NCBI GenBank assembly: GCA_938015295.1
Contig: CALLQB010000080.1
Span: 1-48,777 of the forward strand
Origin: an uncultured Acidimicrobiales bacterium
GTDB taxonomy: Bacteria > Actinomycetota > Acidimicrobiia > Acidimicrobiales > SHLQ01
Reading direction: 5' to 3'
Length of the DNA stretch: 48,777 nucleotides
Part shown: piece by piece, positions 37,817 to 45,869 of the stretch
Numbering within the stretch: the stretch's first letter is position 1
Layout: each line of letters begins with the position of its first letter
Position numbers and translations under genes: made by a program
The notes under the pieces: model-generated
Seen by the model: only the letters and a program-made list of their open reading frames with translations
The model's database searches: none
What the model was told of the DNA's origin: nothing

Positions 37817-38752
37817 ATGACAACTCCCTTCCGTTTCGGCATGCAGGTGCGCACTCCCCTCGCCGGCAAGTCCTGGCTCGATACCGCACGCCTCGTTGAA
37901 GACCTTGGCTACTCATCGCTGCTGATGCCAGATCACTTTGGCGATCAGTACGCACCGATTGCCTCACTCAGCGCTGCTGCGGCTGTGACCTCGACACTTA
38001 CCGTCGGCGCTCTGGTATTCGGCAACGACTACCGACACCCGGTGACCCTTGCGATGGAAATGGCGACGCTCGACAACATCGCCGAGGGGCGAGTCGAGTT
38101 CGGCATCGGAGCTGGATGGATGCAAACCGATTACGACCAGGCGGGGATGACCTATGACCGGCCGGGCGTCCGCATCGAACGGATGGAGGAGAGTCTGGCC
38201 ATTATCCGCAAGTGCTGGGCCGGCGACGCGTTCGACTTTGCCGGCGACCATTTCACCATCACGGGCTACGACGGTTTCCCGAAGCCGTTCACACCGGGTG
38301 GGCCGAAAATTCTCATCGGTGGCGGCGGGCCACGGATGCTTGGCGTAGCTGCCCGCAATGCCGACATCATCGGTCTCACCGCCAATCTCAAAGCTGGGGT
38401 GGTCGGCCCCGAAGCGCTGGCCGACTCAATGCCTGCAGCCTTTGACAACAAGGTCGCCCGGGTTCGAGAGGTTGCGGGTGATCGTCTTGCCAACATCGAG
38501 CTCAGCTCGCTCACGATGGCGGCAGTGGTCACCGACGATCGCGAAGAAACCCTCACGGGTATGGCCGAGATGTTCGGAGCGCCGCCCGATCAGGTTGCCG
38601 ACAGCCCAATGCTGCTGGCCGGGTCGGTCGATCAGATTTGCGAGACCCTCATCGAACGCCGAGAACGTTGGGGGTTCAACTACGTCGTAGTGCAAGGCAC
38701 CGACGACTACGCAGACTTCGCCCCAGTAGTCGCAAAACTCACCGGCACCTAG
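37817..38752 (+). CDS. LLM-class F420-dependent oxidoreductase
   Basis: Luciferase-like TIM-barrel oxidoreductase of 311 residues, probably using coenzyme F420. The N-terminus FRFGMQVRTPLAGKSWLDTAR, LGYSSLLMPDHF, the GRVEFGIGAGWMQTDYDQAGM segment and PKILIGGGGPRML are typical of the MSMEG_2516-like F420 group common in actinobacteria. The substrate is unknown. The gene has its own leaderless promoter, 55 bp after the thiolase-like gene. Downstream lies a repeat-rich gap before the convergent SDR gene. Confidence 0.87.
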   Translation: MTTPFRFGMQVRTPLAGKSWLDTARLVEDLGYSSLLMPDHFGDQYAPIASLSAAAAVTSTLTVGALVFGNDYRHPVTLAMEMATLDNIAEGRVEFGIGAGWMQTDYDQAGMTYDRPGVRIERMEESLAIIRKCWAGDAFDFAGDHFTITGYDGFPKPFTPGGPKILIGGGGPRMLGVAARNADIIGLTANLKAGVVGPEALADSMPAAFDNKVARVREVAGDRLANIELSSLTMAAVVTDDREETLTGMAEMFGAPPDQVADSPMLLAGSVDQICETLIERRERWGFNYVVVQGTDDYADFAPVVAKLTGT

Positions 38753-38771
38753 CCCTCAGCCACCACCCCCA

Positions 38772-38814
38772 CCCGAAATTTTCACCCAAAGCGACGCCTT
38801 ATGGTCACTTTGCA
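38772..38814 (-). repeat. Inverted-repeat element, copy A
   Basis: Read on the minus strand it matches copy C (38914-38956) over about 43 bp with few mismatches. The core TTGGGTGAAAATTTCGGG is identical. It can also pair in part with copy B. Confidence 0.82.
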
Positions 38815-38850
38815 GCATCAGAACACGAGGGTTCCGAAACTGATGTTCTG

Positions 38851-38886
38851 AAGTGACCCTCAGTGTCATTGTCGGTGAAAATTTGC
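38851..38886 (+). repeat. Inverted-repeat element, copy B
   Basis: AAGTGACCCTCAGTGTC and GGTGAAAATTTG match copy C with several substitutions. An additional 7-bp stem CAGAACA/TGTTCTG between copies A and B extends their pairing. Confidence 0.7.
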
Positions 38887-38913
38887 GTGGAGGCCGAGCG
38901 ACGGTTCTTTTGT

Positions 38914-38956
38914 TGCAGAGTGACCGTCAGCGTCGTTTTGGGTGAAAATTTCGGGG
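38914..38956 (+). repeat. Inverted-repeat element, copy C
   Basis: Begins TGCAGAGTGACCGTCAGCG and ends TTGGGTGAAAATTTCGGGG. It runs directly into the 16-bp tandem array, whose unit shares TTTGGGTGA with it. Confidence 0.82.
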
Positions 38957-39035
38957 TTTGGGTGACTGGAAGTTTGGGTGACTGGAAGTTTGGGTGACTG
39001 GAGGTTTGGGTGACTGGAAGTTTGGGTTACTAGAA
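38956..39035. repeat. 16-bp tandem repeat, five units
   Basis: Units of GTTTGGGTGACTGGAA start at 38956, 38972, 38988, 39004 and 39020. The first, second and fourth are identical, the third has one change and the fifth has two. The array overlaps the stop codon of the minus-strand SDR gene and forms its 3' untranslated region. There are no spacers, so it is not a CRISPR. Confidence 0.92.
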
Positions 39036-39788
39036 GATCGTGTAGCCGCCGTCTACACAAACTTCTTGGCCGGTGTGGAATGTTTGCGACGGGTCGGCAA
39101 GGAACGCGCCGACCTCACGAAATTCTGCGGGATCGGCCCACCGTCGGGCTGGCGTGCGCTTGGTGGTGACCTCACGAAAGACATCGCTTTCGTAGGCATT
39201 CGTCGCCAAGTCGGTGATGGTCCAACCAGGAAGCAAGGAGTTCACGCGGATCTTGTGCCGGGCCAGAGCCACCGCCAACGCACGAACGAGCCCGTTTACG
39301 GCGGTCTTTGCTGTGCCATAGGCCTCATTATTCGCAGCGCCGTGCACCGCCGACGTCGAAGACACCGCCACAAGGCTCCCGCCTTCGCCTTGCTCGACCA
39401 TCACCTTCGCTGCTTCGCGCAGCGTAAGAAACACACCATCAAGATTCACCGCCATCACCGCACGCCACTCATCGAGGGGCGTGTCAATAAACTTCGTGCC
39501 GAAACCCGCCCGGCCAGCGTTCGCGAAGAGCCCGTCGAGCCGACCGAAATCCTCGACCGAAGCCTGCATAGCCGCAATTACCTGCTCCTCGCTGCTCACA
39601 TCGCAAGCGTGACCAGTTGCCTGGCCACCCAGTGACTTGAGTTGGGCAACCGCCTCAGCATTCTTCTCCTCGCGGCGCCCCCAAACGACAACCGAACCGC
39701 CAGCCATAACGATGCCTTCGGCCATACCAAGACCAATGCCGCTGTTTCCGCCGGTGACGATGAACACCTTGCCGGTGAGGTCGATCAT
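39030..39788 (-). CDS. Short-chain dehydrogenase/reductase (SDR)
   Basis: Classical SDR of 252 residues using NAD(P)(H). The Rossmann motif TGGNSGIG is at 12-19, NAGR follows the fourth strand, and the catalytic Ser144, Tyr157 and Lys161 are in place (YGTAK). It ends GQEVCVDGGYTIF, the usual FabG-like C-terminus. The substrate is not deducible. The stop codon falls inside the tandem repeat, whose last unit has drifted from the consensus there. Confidence 0.9.
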   Translation of the reverse strand: MIDLTGKVFIVTGGNSGIGLGMAEGIVMAGGSVVVWGRREEKNAEAVAQLKSLGGQATGHACDVSSEEQVIAAMQASVEDFGRLDGLFANAGRAGFGTKFIDTPLDEWRAVMAVNLDGVFLTLREAAKVMVEQGEGGSLVAVSSTSAVHGAANNEAYGTAKTAVNGLVRALAVALARHKIRVNSLLPGWTITDLATNAYESDVFREVTTKRTPARRWADPAEFREVGAFLADPSQTFHTGQEVCVDGGYTIF

Positions 39789-39889
39789 GGTGATAGTGCT
39801 CCTACTAGGTGATGGACGTGTTCAGGCGAAGTGTTGCCGAACGTGGCGAGAGAACAAAAACCCGAGAGCAAGGCACCTCGTCCACGACA

Positions 39890-39895
39890 TAGGTT
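39890..39895 (+). promoter_or_regulatory. -10 box TAGGTT, leaderless start of ICL/PEPM family gene
   Basis: TAGGTT ends 6 nt before ATG 39902. Confidence 0.55.
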
Positions 39896-39901
39896 GCAGG
39901 T

Positions 39902-40720
39902 ATGCAATCGACGTTCACCACACTTCACCAGGCCGGCACGTTTCTTCTCGTCAACGTGCACGACGCTGGTTCGGCCAGGATCGCCGAGGCGGTAGGCGCA
40001 GTTGCACTCGGCACGACCAGTTCAGGTCACGCGTATTCACTAGGCCGCCGCGACGCTGAAGGTGCCTTGAGCCGTCAAGAGTCAATCGAACGTGCCGCAC
40101 AGATATGCGCAGCTGTCGATATACCAGTGAGCGTCGACGCGGAGAACGGCTGGGGGCACGAGCCCGAAGACGTGGCGGCAACCATCGCTGAGCTGGCAGG
40201 TGTCGGGGCCGCCGGTGCCAGCATCGAAGACTGGTCGGGCGATCAAACGATCGGCTACTACGACCGCAGCAAGGCGCTCGAACGGGTCGTGGCAGCCGTA
40301 GAGACAGCGAACGCACTCGACCGTCCGTTCGTGATCTGTGCACGCGCCGAAGCGTTTCTTCACCGGGCGCACAACAGTCCGGCCGACCCAATGGCCGAAG
40401 CGGTCGCCCGACTGCAATCCTTCGCCGATGCAGGGGCCGGCTGTCTGTACGCTCCCGGCCCCCGAGATGTCGACTCGTTACGCCACCTCGTCGCGGAGGC
40501 GGGCGGGCCGCTCAACGCGCTTCTCGGCATCGGCGGCCAACTCACCATGGATGATGCAACCACTATCGGCATTCGGCGAGTAAGCGTGGGCGGATCGCTG
40601 TACCGGGCGACCATGGCCGCCTTCGAAGCCCACGTGCAACAACTACTCAAAACCGGATCGTTCGTTGTGGATCCGCCACCGATACCCGCTACGACGATTT
40701 CTGGCCTCTTCGCTGGCTAG
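39902..40720 (+). CDS. Isocitrate lyase / PEP mutase family protein
   Basis: TIM-barrel enzyme of 272 residues that would make or break a C-C or P-C bond next to a carboxylate. The N-terminal NVHDAGSARIAEAVG, the metal-binding stretch VSVDAENGWG, ASIEDWSG and CARAEAF are characteristic. The KKCGH-type loop of true isocitrate lyase is absent, and the length is that of the small 2-methylisocitrate lyase, oxaloacetate decarboxylase or PEP-mutase-like group. The exact reaction is unknown. No prp genes are adjacent. Confidence 0.85.
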   Translation: MQSTFTTLHQAGTFLLVNVHDAGSARIAEAVGAVALGTTSSGHAYSLGRRDAEGALSRQESIERAAQICAAVDIPVSVDAENGWGHEPEDVAATIAELAGVGAAGASIEDWSGDQTIGYYDRSKALERVVAAVETANALDRPFVICARAEAFLHRAHNSPADPMAEAVARLQSFADAGAGCLYAPGPRDVDSLRHLVAEAGGPLNALLGIGGQLTMDDATTIGIRRVSVGGSLYRATMAAFEAHVQQLLKTGSFVVDPPPIPATTISGLFAG

Positions 40721-40849
40721 CCGCGCTACAGCGAACTAGTGGGCCCCACTCCCGAACATAGGGAGACCCCCCAACAATCGCTGTGAAATCAGGCAGGGCA
40801 CAAGCCACCTCGGTTCGCAACACCTCAGGCGGCCAGGCATGCTGGGAAG

Positions 40850-41992
40850 ATGAGCGAAATCACCACTGCTGCACCTTTCGATGTACGGGACCGTCTGGCC
40901 GAGCTCGTGCGGTCGGGCACAACCGACCTGGCGCCGTCGATCAAACAGGTTCCGCTCGACGACTACCGCGACCCCGAGAGGCACGCGGAAGAGATCGAAA
41001 AGATCTTTCGGTCGCGACCACTCTGTGCGGGACCATCGGCGGCCATCGCCGAAGCCGGCGACTTCACCGTCCGTGATGTGCTCGACCGGTCTCTACTCAT
41101 CACCCGCGACGATGCCGGCGAGGCGCAAGTTCTGCTCAACTACTGCACACATCGCGGTGCGCTCATCGCCGAGGGCGAAGGTTGCGCCAAGCGACATGCC
41201 TGTCCGTATCACGGTTGGACATTTGACCCCCGCGGCACGCTTGTCGGGATACCGGGCGCCGAGGGTTTCGATGAGCTCGATCGTTCGACCGCTGGACTTG
41301 TCCGCCTTCCAACCGTCGAGGCTCACGGCTTCATCTGGTACATGCTCGACCCCAAAGGCACCATCGATATCGAGGCCGACCTCGGCTCCTTTGGAGCCGA
41401 GCTGTCCCGCTGGGGGTACGACGCCTTCTGGAAGGTCTCGACCATGGACCTCGAGTTCCCAGGCAATTGGAAAACTACGGTCGAGGCGTTCAGCGAGACC
41501 TACCACTTTCCCTATGTTCACGGCGGTTCGATCGGACCGGGCGTGGTGAGCAACACGTCGACGTTCGACCTGTTCGACGGCCACCACCGGCTAGGGGCGG
41601 CACTTGCGCAGATGCGCGACTTCGCCGCTGGCACGATTGACTTCGACCCTGACTGGCAGACCTCGCTCCTCTACTGGAAGTGCCCGGATCTCATGTTGGC
41701 GAACACGCCTTTCGGCGTTGAGGTTGTGCAAATTACACCCACGCTCGATGTGGGCCGGACCCGTCTGCGACACACCATGCTGGCAAGGTCGGCTCCCACG
41801 ACCGATGAGGAGCGCGAAGTCGCCGAGGTCATGTCGTATCCGGCGGCCGATGCCATTCGTCTTGAGGATGTACCGACACTGGCGACCTGCGCTCGCGGCC
41901 TAGCCGAGGGTGAGCACGGCTACGCCACCATTGGGCGTAACGAGCCCGGTGTGCAGAACATTCACAACCAGGTCGCCCGGTTACTCGGCTAG
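40850..41992 (+). CDS. Rieske non-heme iron oxygenase, alpha subunit type
   Basis: Ring-hydroxylating or demethylating oxygenase of 380 residues. The [2Fe-2S] Rieske cluster ligands are Cys99, His101, Cys118 and His121 (NYCTHRGA, CPYHGW). The catalytic domain begins near NWKTTVEAFSETYHFPYVH, which provides the two His ligands of the mononuclear iron and the preceding acidic bridge. No ferredoxin, reductase or beta subunit gene is adjacent, so electron donors must be encoded elsewhere. The substrate may be aromatic, quaternary-amine or sterol-like. The ATG follows GGGAAG directly, which is a tight ribosome site. Confidence 0.88.
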   Translation: MSEITTAAPFDVRDRLAELVRSGTTDLAPSIKQVPLDDYRDPERHAEEIEKIFRSRPLCAGPSAAIAEAGDFTVRDVLDRSLLITRDDAGEAQVLLNYCTHRGALIAEGEGCAKRHACPYHGWTFDPRGTLVGIPGAEGFDELDRSTAGLVRLPTVEAHGFIWYMLDPKGTIDIEADLGSFGAELSRWGYDAFWKVSTMDLEFPGNWKTTVEAFSETYHFPYVHGGSIGPGVVSNTSTFDLFDGHHRLGAALAQMRDFAAGTIDFDPDWQTSLLYWKCPDLMLANTPFGVEVVQITPTLDVGRTRLRHTMLARSAPTTDEEREVAEVMSYPAADAIRLEDVPTLATCARGLAEGEHGYATIGRNEPGVQNIHNQVARLLG

Positions 41993-42035
41993 CCGGACCT
42001 GCCCAGCGCGACACCCGTCTCGCAACCAAAAAAAT

Positions 42036-42070
42036 TGTAGGGCACTGTTCCCGCCGAACAGTGCCCTACA
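42036..42070 (-). terminator. Strong intrinsic terminator, minus strand
   Basis: A 15-bp perfect stem (TGTAGGGCACTGTTC with GAACAGTGCCCTACA) has a 5-nt loop. On the minus strand it is followed by ATTTTTTT. On the plus strand the tail is only TCTGGGTTT, so it acts mainly on minus-strand transcription. Confidence 0.85.
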
Positions 42071-42093
42071 TCTGGGTTTCCGCCGCCCATTTT

Positions 42094-42125
42094 CTGCGGC
42101 TGGCTCCCGCCAAAGCCAGCTGCAG
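42094..42125. other. Hairpin with 12-bp stem
   Basis: CTGCGGCTGGCT pairs with AGCCAGCTGCAG with one mismatch around an 8-nt loop. No T-tract follows, so it is a structural element rather than a plain terminator. Confidence 0.6.
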
Positions 42126-42205
42126 TCCGCCGAAGGAATGCTGCCCCCTTGCGACCAGTTGGCCGCTCGGTTCGTTCTCCCTGACAACAGCTTCGTGGAA
42201 TTCGT

Positions 42206-42230
42206 GCCACCGGTCTGTGCCCTCGGTGGC
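42206..42230. other. Hairpin with 7-bp stem
   Basis: GCCACCG pairs perfectly with CGGTGGC across an 11-nt loop, about 60 bp beyond the HxlR stop codon on the minus strand. Confidence 0.45.
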
Positions 42231-42291
42231 AAAACAAACGTGCGCGGCAACACAGTCGAAAGCTTCCCCAGCTGCCGTGCCGATGAAACAG

Positions 42292-42738
42292 CTACTTCCT
42301 GAGCCGCACCCGCGTGGTCAAAAGCTTGAGGGGCTCACCTGTGGTGCTGTCGATGACCTGCGGTTGCACCTGCAGCCCCGTTTCCTTGTCGACGAGTTCG
42401 ACCTGGGCGCCGGGTGAAGAGTCGAACATCCAGTCGTCGCCGAAGCGCCACATCGCAGCCACGACATCCCATAGCGCCACGCCTTTGTCGGTGAGCTCGT
42501 ACTCAAAGCGTGGCGGCCGGTCTTGGTACTGCACTTTGTTGACCACGCCTTCTTCCTCGAGACGTTTGAGTCGGCTCGACAGAATCGCGCGACTGATATC
42601 TAGTGACTTTGCGATGTGGTCGAAGCGGCGCTCGCCGACAAGCAATTGCCGAAGCACCAGAGGAGTCCACCAATCGCCAAGCAGGTCGGTTGTGCGGGCA
42701 ACCGGACAGTGAGCGTCGTCGAAACGAGTGCGTCTCAT
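42292..42738 (-). CDS. HxlR-family transcriptional regulator
   Basis: Winged-helix DNA-binding protein of 148 residues. It begins MRRTRFDDAHCPVARTTDLL and continues GDWWTPLVLRQLLVGERRFDHIAKSL, the HxlR signature with its conserved Cys, which in some members senses thiols or aldehydes. The wing DRPPRFEYELTDKG is clear. About 45 residues follow the usual end of the domain. The start ATG 42738 overlaps the stop of the molybdopterin oxidoreductase by 4 bp (ATGA), so the two are cotranslated. It may regulate that operon or the neighbouring Rieske gene. Confidence 0.9.
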   Translation of the reverse strand: MRRTRFDDAHCPVARTTDLLGDWWTPLVLRQLLVGERRFDHIAKSLDISRAILSSRLKRLEEEGVVNKVQYQDRPPRFEYELTDKGVALWDVVAAMWRFGDDWMFDSSPGAQVELVDKETGLQVQPQVIDSTTGEPLKLLTTRVRLRK

Positions 42739-45026
42739 ACGGGCACGAGTTCGAGCCGTGCCGGAACGTGTTTGTGCCACGGCGTTCCTGCGTACTCATC
42801 TTTCCAGTCGTTTGTGGTGAGCTCGTTGGGGGCTACACCGGTGACTTCGGGCTCGCCGCCCGCCGGTGAATAGTCGAGGCCCATGCCGTTCGGAAGCGTG
42901 ATGTGCCCCGCCTGCAGCGTGTCGTTGACTTCGACGACGGCGACAGCCGAGCCGCCTGGTGTGGTGATCCGAATACGACTGCCGTCCTCGGCACCCAGCT
43001 CGGCGGCATCACTCGGGCTGATTCGCAGCGCACCCTCGCGGTCGCGTTTGCGCCACGATGGATCGCGAATGACGGTGTTGGCGGTAAAGGCACGCCGTTC
43101 GCCAGCGGCGAGCACATAGGGGAACTCGTCGGTTCGGTAGTCGGTTGGTTTCGCCGACAGGTTCGCGAGGTCGGCAACCAGTTCGGGAATGTGCACATTG
43201 ATCTTCTGATCGGGGGTCCTCACCATGTCCCAGCTCTGCTCGTAGTCGTGACGGGTGAACACCACCCCATCTCGACGTTCGATCATGGCATCGAACAACA
43301 CATCACCAAGTTCGTCATCCGCGCCCTCGAAACCAGCAGCACGCACCGCGGCCGGAAAACGCATCGCCGCCTGTTGAGCCGAGAACCACAGGACAGCGGC
43401 ACCTTCCATACCTTCAGGCAATGTCTTCCCGAGGGTTTCGTACAACACGATGGCGCCCATACCTGCCAGCGCCGGGTTGGCCATCGACGCATCCATAAAC
43501 GCCGCCGCGAACTCTTTGCGACCTTCGCGAGCGGCAGCGCGTAACGGTTCGAGGGTGGCTTCGTCGAGCAAGCCCATCGCTTTGACCAAGCGGGCATGCA
43601 TCTCGGGTTCGGGCAAGGTGCCCTCAAGTGGTGCGACAACCGGAGCGCGCACCGTCATGCTGTTGTCGGGAAACGACAGGCTAAAGAACGTGGTTTCGAC
43701 CTTCTCGTATTGCGACGATGCCGGCAGCACATACGTTGCGAGCCGCGCGGTCTCGGTCATTGCGACGTCGATGACCACCGAAAAGTCGAGCGCAGCCATC
43801 GCCTCACGCCAGTCCTGCGAACCGGCGAGAGAGTGCACAGGATTCGCGCTCTCGATGAACATGGCACGGTAACGGTCGGGGTGGTCGGTAAGGACCGCAG
43901 CCGGAATCTCATTGCACGGGACGAGACCAGAAATCACTGCGCCACCGGTGACCGGAGCGTCGGGTTCTTTGCCGGTTGCGCTGTAGCTGAACAGTGGCAC
44001 CATCGACGAGTGAGTGGTCATCGCTCCGGGTCGGCCAAAGCTCCCGACCAGGATCCAGAGCAGCTTCTGCAAGTAGCTCACCAACGTCGAGTTCGGGGCC
44101 ATCTCGATACCGAGGTCTTCGAGCACCGACACGCTCTCGGCCACGGCGATGCGGTTGGCGGTCGCTCGGATCAGCGCCTCGTCCACCCCGCACCGTTGGC
44201 TGTACTCGGCAATGTCCACCCTTGCCAGCTCGGCCATAACCTCCTCGGCACCTACCGAGTTCTCGGCCAGCCAGGCGCTGTTGGTGCGGCCGTCTTGCAC
44301 CAGCACGCCGAGGATCGCAGCGATGCAGAATGCATCGGTGCCGGGCTTGACCTGGAGAAAGAAGTCGGCGAGATCGGCGGTTTCGGACCGGCGAGGATCG
44401 ATGACCACCATCGAACGGCCGGGATCGTTGTTGATGTCTTTCAGTACCCGCCGGGCTTCGTCGAAACCGTGCGAATGCCACACGTTTTTGCCGACAAAGA
44501 TCGATACCTCGGCGTGGTGGAAATCGCCGTGGGTGTGATTGCCAAACAGTCGGCCGTCGACCCAGGCTTCACCGGTCTTCTCCTGCGCGAGCGCGTTCGA
44601 CCGGTGTTTGATGCCGAGCGCCCGACGAGTGGCCGCCCCATAGGCCCCGAGCAGATGATTGCCCTGCCCTCCGCCGCCGTAATACATGATCCGGTCGCCA
44701 CCGTGCTCGGCAATAATCTCGTTGAACCTCGCCGCGATGTCGGTGATAGCGGTGTCCCAGTCGACCTCTTCGTAACTGCCATCGTCACGGCGCCGAAGTG
44801 GTGAGGTGAGGCGGCCCTTTGCGTTCTGGTAGTGGTTGATACGAAGCGCCTTTTCACACGTATACCCCTTGGAGGCAACGTGTTCTTTGTTGCCACGCAC
44901 CCGGGTTATCTCCCGATCGTCGAGGCGAACCTCTACACCGCAGTTGGCCGAACAAAGGATGCACACCGTTTTGTGCCAAACCTTTGTCGGATCTGCTTCG
45001 TCGATGAGTGGTGCCGCATCAGCCAT
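42735..45026 (-). CDS. Molybdopterin oxidoreductase (Fdh/Nap-like)
   Basis: Cytoplasmic enzyme of 763 residues in the DMSO-reductase superfamily, carrying a [4Fe-4S] cluster and bis-molybdopterin guanine dinucleotide. The cluster ligands are Cys22, Cys25, Cys29 and Cys57 (CxxCxxxCx27C). There is no Tat signal. The C-terminal molybdopterin-binding domain (RISPSDAAELGAEDGSRIRI, LPNGMGLDYS) is complete. Where formate dehydrogenases and Nap have the Cys or Sec molybdenum ligand, I read AQEKTGEAW, so the metal ligand is uncertain. The start has GAGGAGT 5 nt upstream and a possible -10 TAAGTT (minus strand, 45055-45060). The substrate is unknown. Confidence 0.87.
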   Translation of the reverse strand: MADAAPLIDEADPTKVWHKTVCILCSANCGVEVRLDDREITRVRGNKEHVASKGYTCEKALRINHYQNAKGRLTSPLRRRDDGSYEEVDWDTAITDIAARFNEIIAEHGGDRIMYYGGGGQGNHLLGAYGAATRRALGIKHRSNALAQEKTGEAWVDGRLFGNHTHGDFHHAEVSIFVGKNVWHSHGFDEARRVLKDINNDPGRSMVVIDPRRSETADLADFFLQVKPGTDAFCIAAILGVLVQDGRTNSAWLAENSVGAEEVMAELARVDIAEYSQRCGVDEALIRATANRIAVAESVSVLEDLGIEMAPNSTLVSYLQKLLWILVGSFGRPGAMTTHSSMVPLFSYSATGKEPDAPVTGGAVISGLVPCNEIPAAVLTDHPDRYRAMFIESANPVHSLAGSQDWREAMAALDFSVVIDVAMTETARLATYVLPASSQYEKVETTFFSLSFPDNSMTVRAPVVAPLEGTLPEPEMHARLVKAMGLLDEATLEPLRAAAREGRKEFAAAFMDASMANPALAGMGAIVLYETLGKTLPEGMEGAAVLWFSAQQAAMRFPAAVRAAGFEGADDELGDVLFDAMIERRDGVVFTRHDYEQSWDMVRTPDQKINVHIPELVADLANLSAKPTDYRTDEFPYVLAAGERRAFTANTVIRDPSWRKRDREGALRISPSDAAELGAEDGSRIRITTPGGSAVAVVEVNDTLQAGHITLPNGMGLDYSPAGGEPEVTGVAPNELTTNDWKDEYAGTPWHKHVPARLELVPV

Positions 45027-45085
45027 GGTTACTCCTCAGTAGGTTCTGTCATTGAACTTACCCACACATAGTCGCCGCGATCAAC

Positions 45086-45091
45086 TACCTT
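45086..45091 (+). promoter_or_regulatory. -10 box TACCTT, leaderless start of DsbA-like gene
   Basis: TACCTT ends 7 nt before ATG 45099. Confidence 0.55.
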
Positions 45092-45098
45092 GCACCTC

Positions 45099-45839
45099 AT
45101 GACCAACGCCGAAGCCGCTCCGTCCTCCTACGACATTGCGTTCTATTGGGATCCCATCTGCCCGTTCGCATGGCTCACGTCACGCTGGATCAACCAGGTA
45201 ATCGATCAGAAGGACTACCGGGTCGACTGGCGCTTCATCTCGTTGCGAATCGTCAACAAACACATCGACTACGACGCCCACTTCCCCGCCGACTACGAAG
45301 AGGGCCACACCGCCGGGCTTCGGCTTCTACGCATGGCAGCCAAAGTTCGCGCCGACCATGGCCGAGACATGATGGGCCCGCTCTACACCGCGATCAGCTC
45401 GGCAATCTTCGACATCGAACCTGAAGAAGCAAAGAAGAGTTTCTTCGGTACACCCGAACACGTCGCACCAATTCTTGCGAGCCTCGACCTGTCACCCGAC
45501 CTCGCCGATGCGCTGTACGACGAGTCATGGGACGCCGAGATCGAGGCCGAAACCAATGAAGCCCGGGAAAAGACCGGCAAGGACGTCGGTACGCCGATCA
45601 TCCACTACAACCCCCCGCACGGGCCGGCCCTTTTTGGCCCGGTCATCAGCCGACTGCCATCAGACGAAGATGCCGTCGAACTCTGGGATCACGTGGTCGG
45701 CCTCGCCAACTTCGCGAGCTTCACCGAACTCAAACGCTCACTCCGAGAAAAGCCCGCACTGCGATCTTGGGGCGTCGACCCCGACCAGCCAGGCGAACTC
45801 GAGGACTGGCACGGCGGCAGCCGACGCAACAAACACTGA
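45099..45839 (+). CDS. DsbA-like protein of the Rv2466c (mycothiol nitroreductase) group, single Cys
   Basis: Thioredoxin-fold protein of 246 residues without a signal peptide. The active-site region FYWDPICPFAWLTSRW aligns with mycobacterial Rv2466c, a mycothiol-dependent reductase, which has CPWC. Here only Cys21 remains, the second Cys being Ala24. The cis-Pro loop DVGTPIIHYN and the later FGPVISRLP are also shared. A monothiol site suggests a mycothiol-transferase-like or isomerase-like reaction rather than disulfide exchange. ATG 45099 is chosen over an upstream frame start at 45090 because of the leaderless -10 box. It is divergent from the molybdopterin gene. Confidence 0.82.
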   Translation: MTNAEAAPSSYDIAFYWDPICPFAWLTSRWINQVIDQKDYRVDWRFISLRIVNKHIDYDAHFPADYEEGHTAGLRLLRMAAKVRADHGRDMMGPLYTAISSAIFDIEPEEAKKSFFGTPEHVAPILASLDLSPDLADALYDESWDAEIEAETNEAREKTGKDVGTPIIHYNPPHGPALFGPVISRLPSDEDAVELWDHVVGLANFASFTELKRSLREKPALRSWGVDPDQPGELEDWHGGSRRNKH

Positions 45840-45869
45840 AACCTCATCCTGAGGGATCCTGAAGCGAGG

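Larger units (their letters stand above)
38753..39029. other. Repeat-rich gene-free region between convergent genes
   Basis: A 277-bp gap holding three related 40-bp elements (two direct, one inverted) and most of a 16-bp tandem array. Short open frames here are driven by the repeats and have no ribosome sites. The inverted copies could fold into large hairpins and may end transcription from both sides. Confidence 0.7.
41993..42291. other. Structured gene-free region downstream of Rieske and hxlR-type genes
   Basis: A 299-bp gap between convergent genes with at least three strong hairpins (42036-42070, 42094-42125, 42206-42230). Short frames in it lack ribosome sites and coding character. 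It may be the long 3' end of the HxlR transcript or a separate small RNA read on the minus strand. Confidence 0.6.

Noticed and set aside
38956..39035. CRISPR array
   Set aside because: The 16-bp units abut with no spacers and no cas genes are present; it is a simple tandem repeat.
41981..42253. 90-codon minus-strand gene in the structured gap
   Set aside because: No ribosome site or family match, and the frame spans strong hairpins.
43596..44804. 402-codon plus-strand frame
   Set aside because: Antisense to the molybdopterin oxidoreductase; His/Arg/Gly-rich shadow with no motif.
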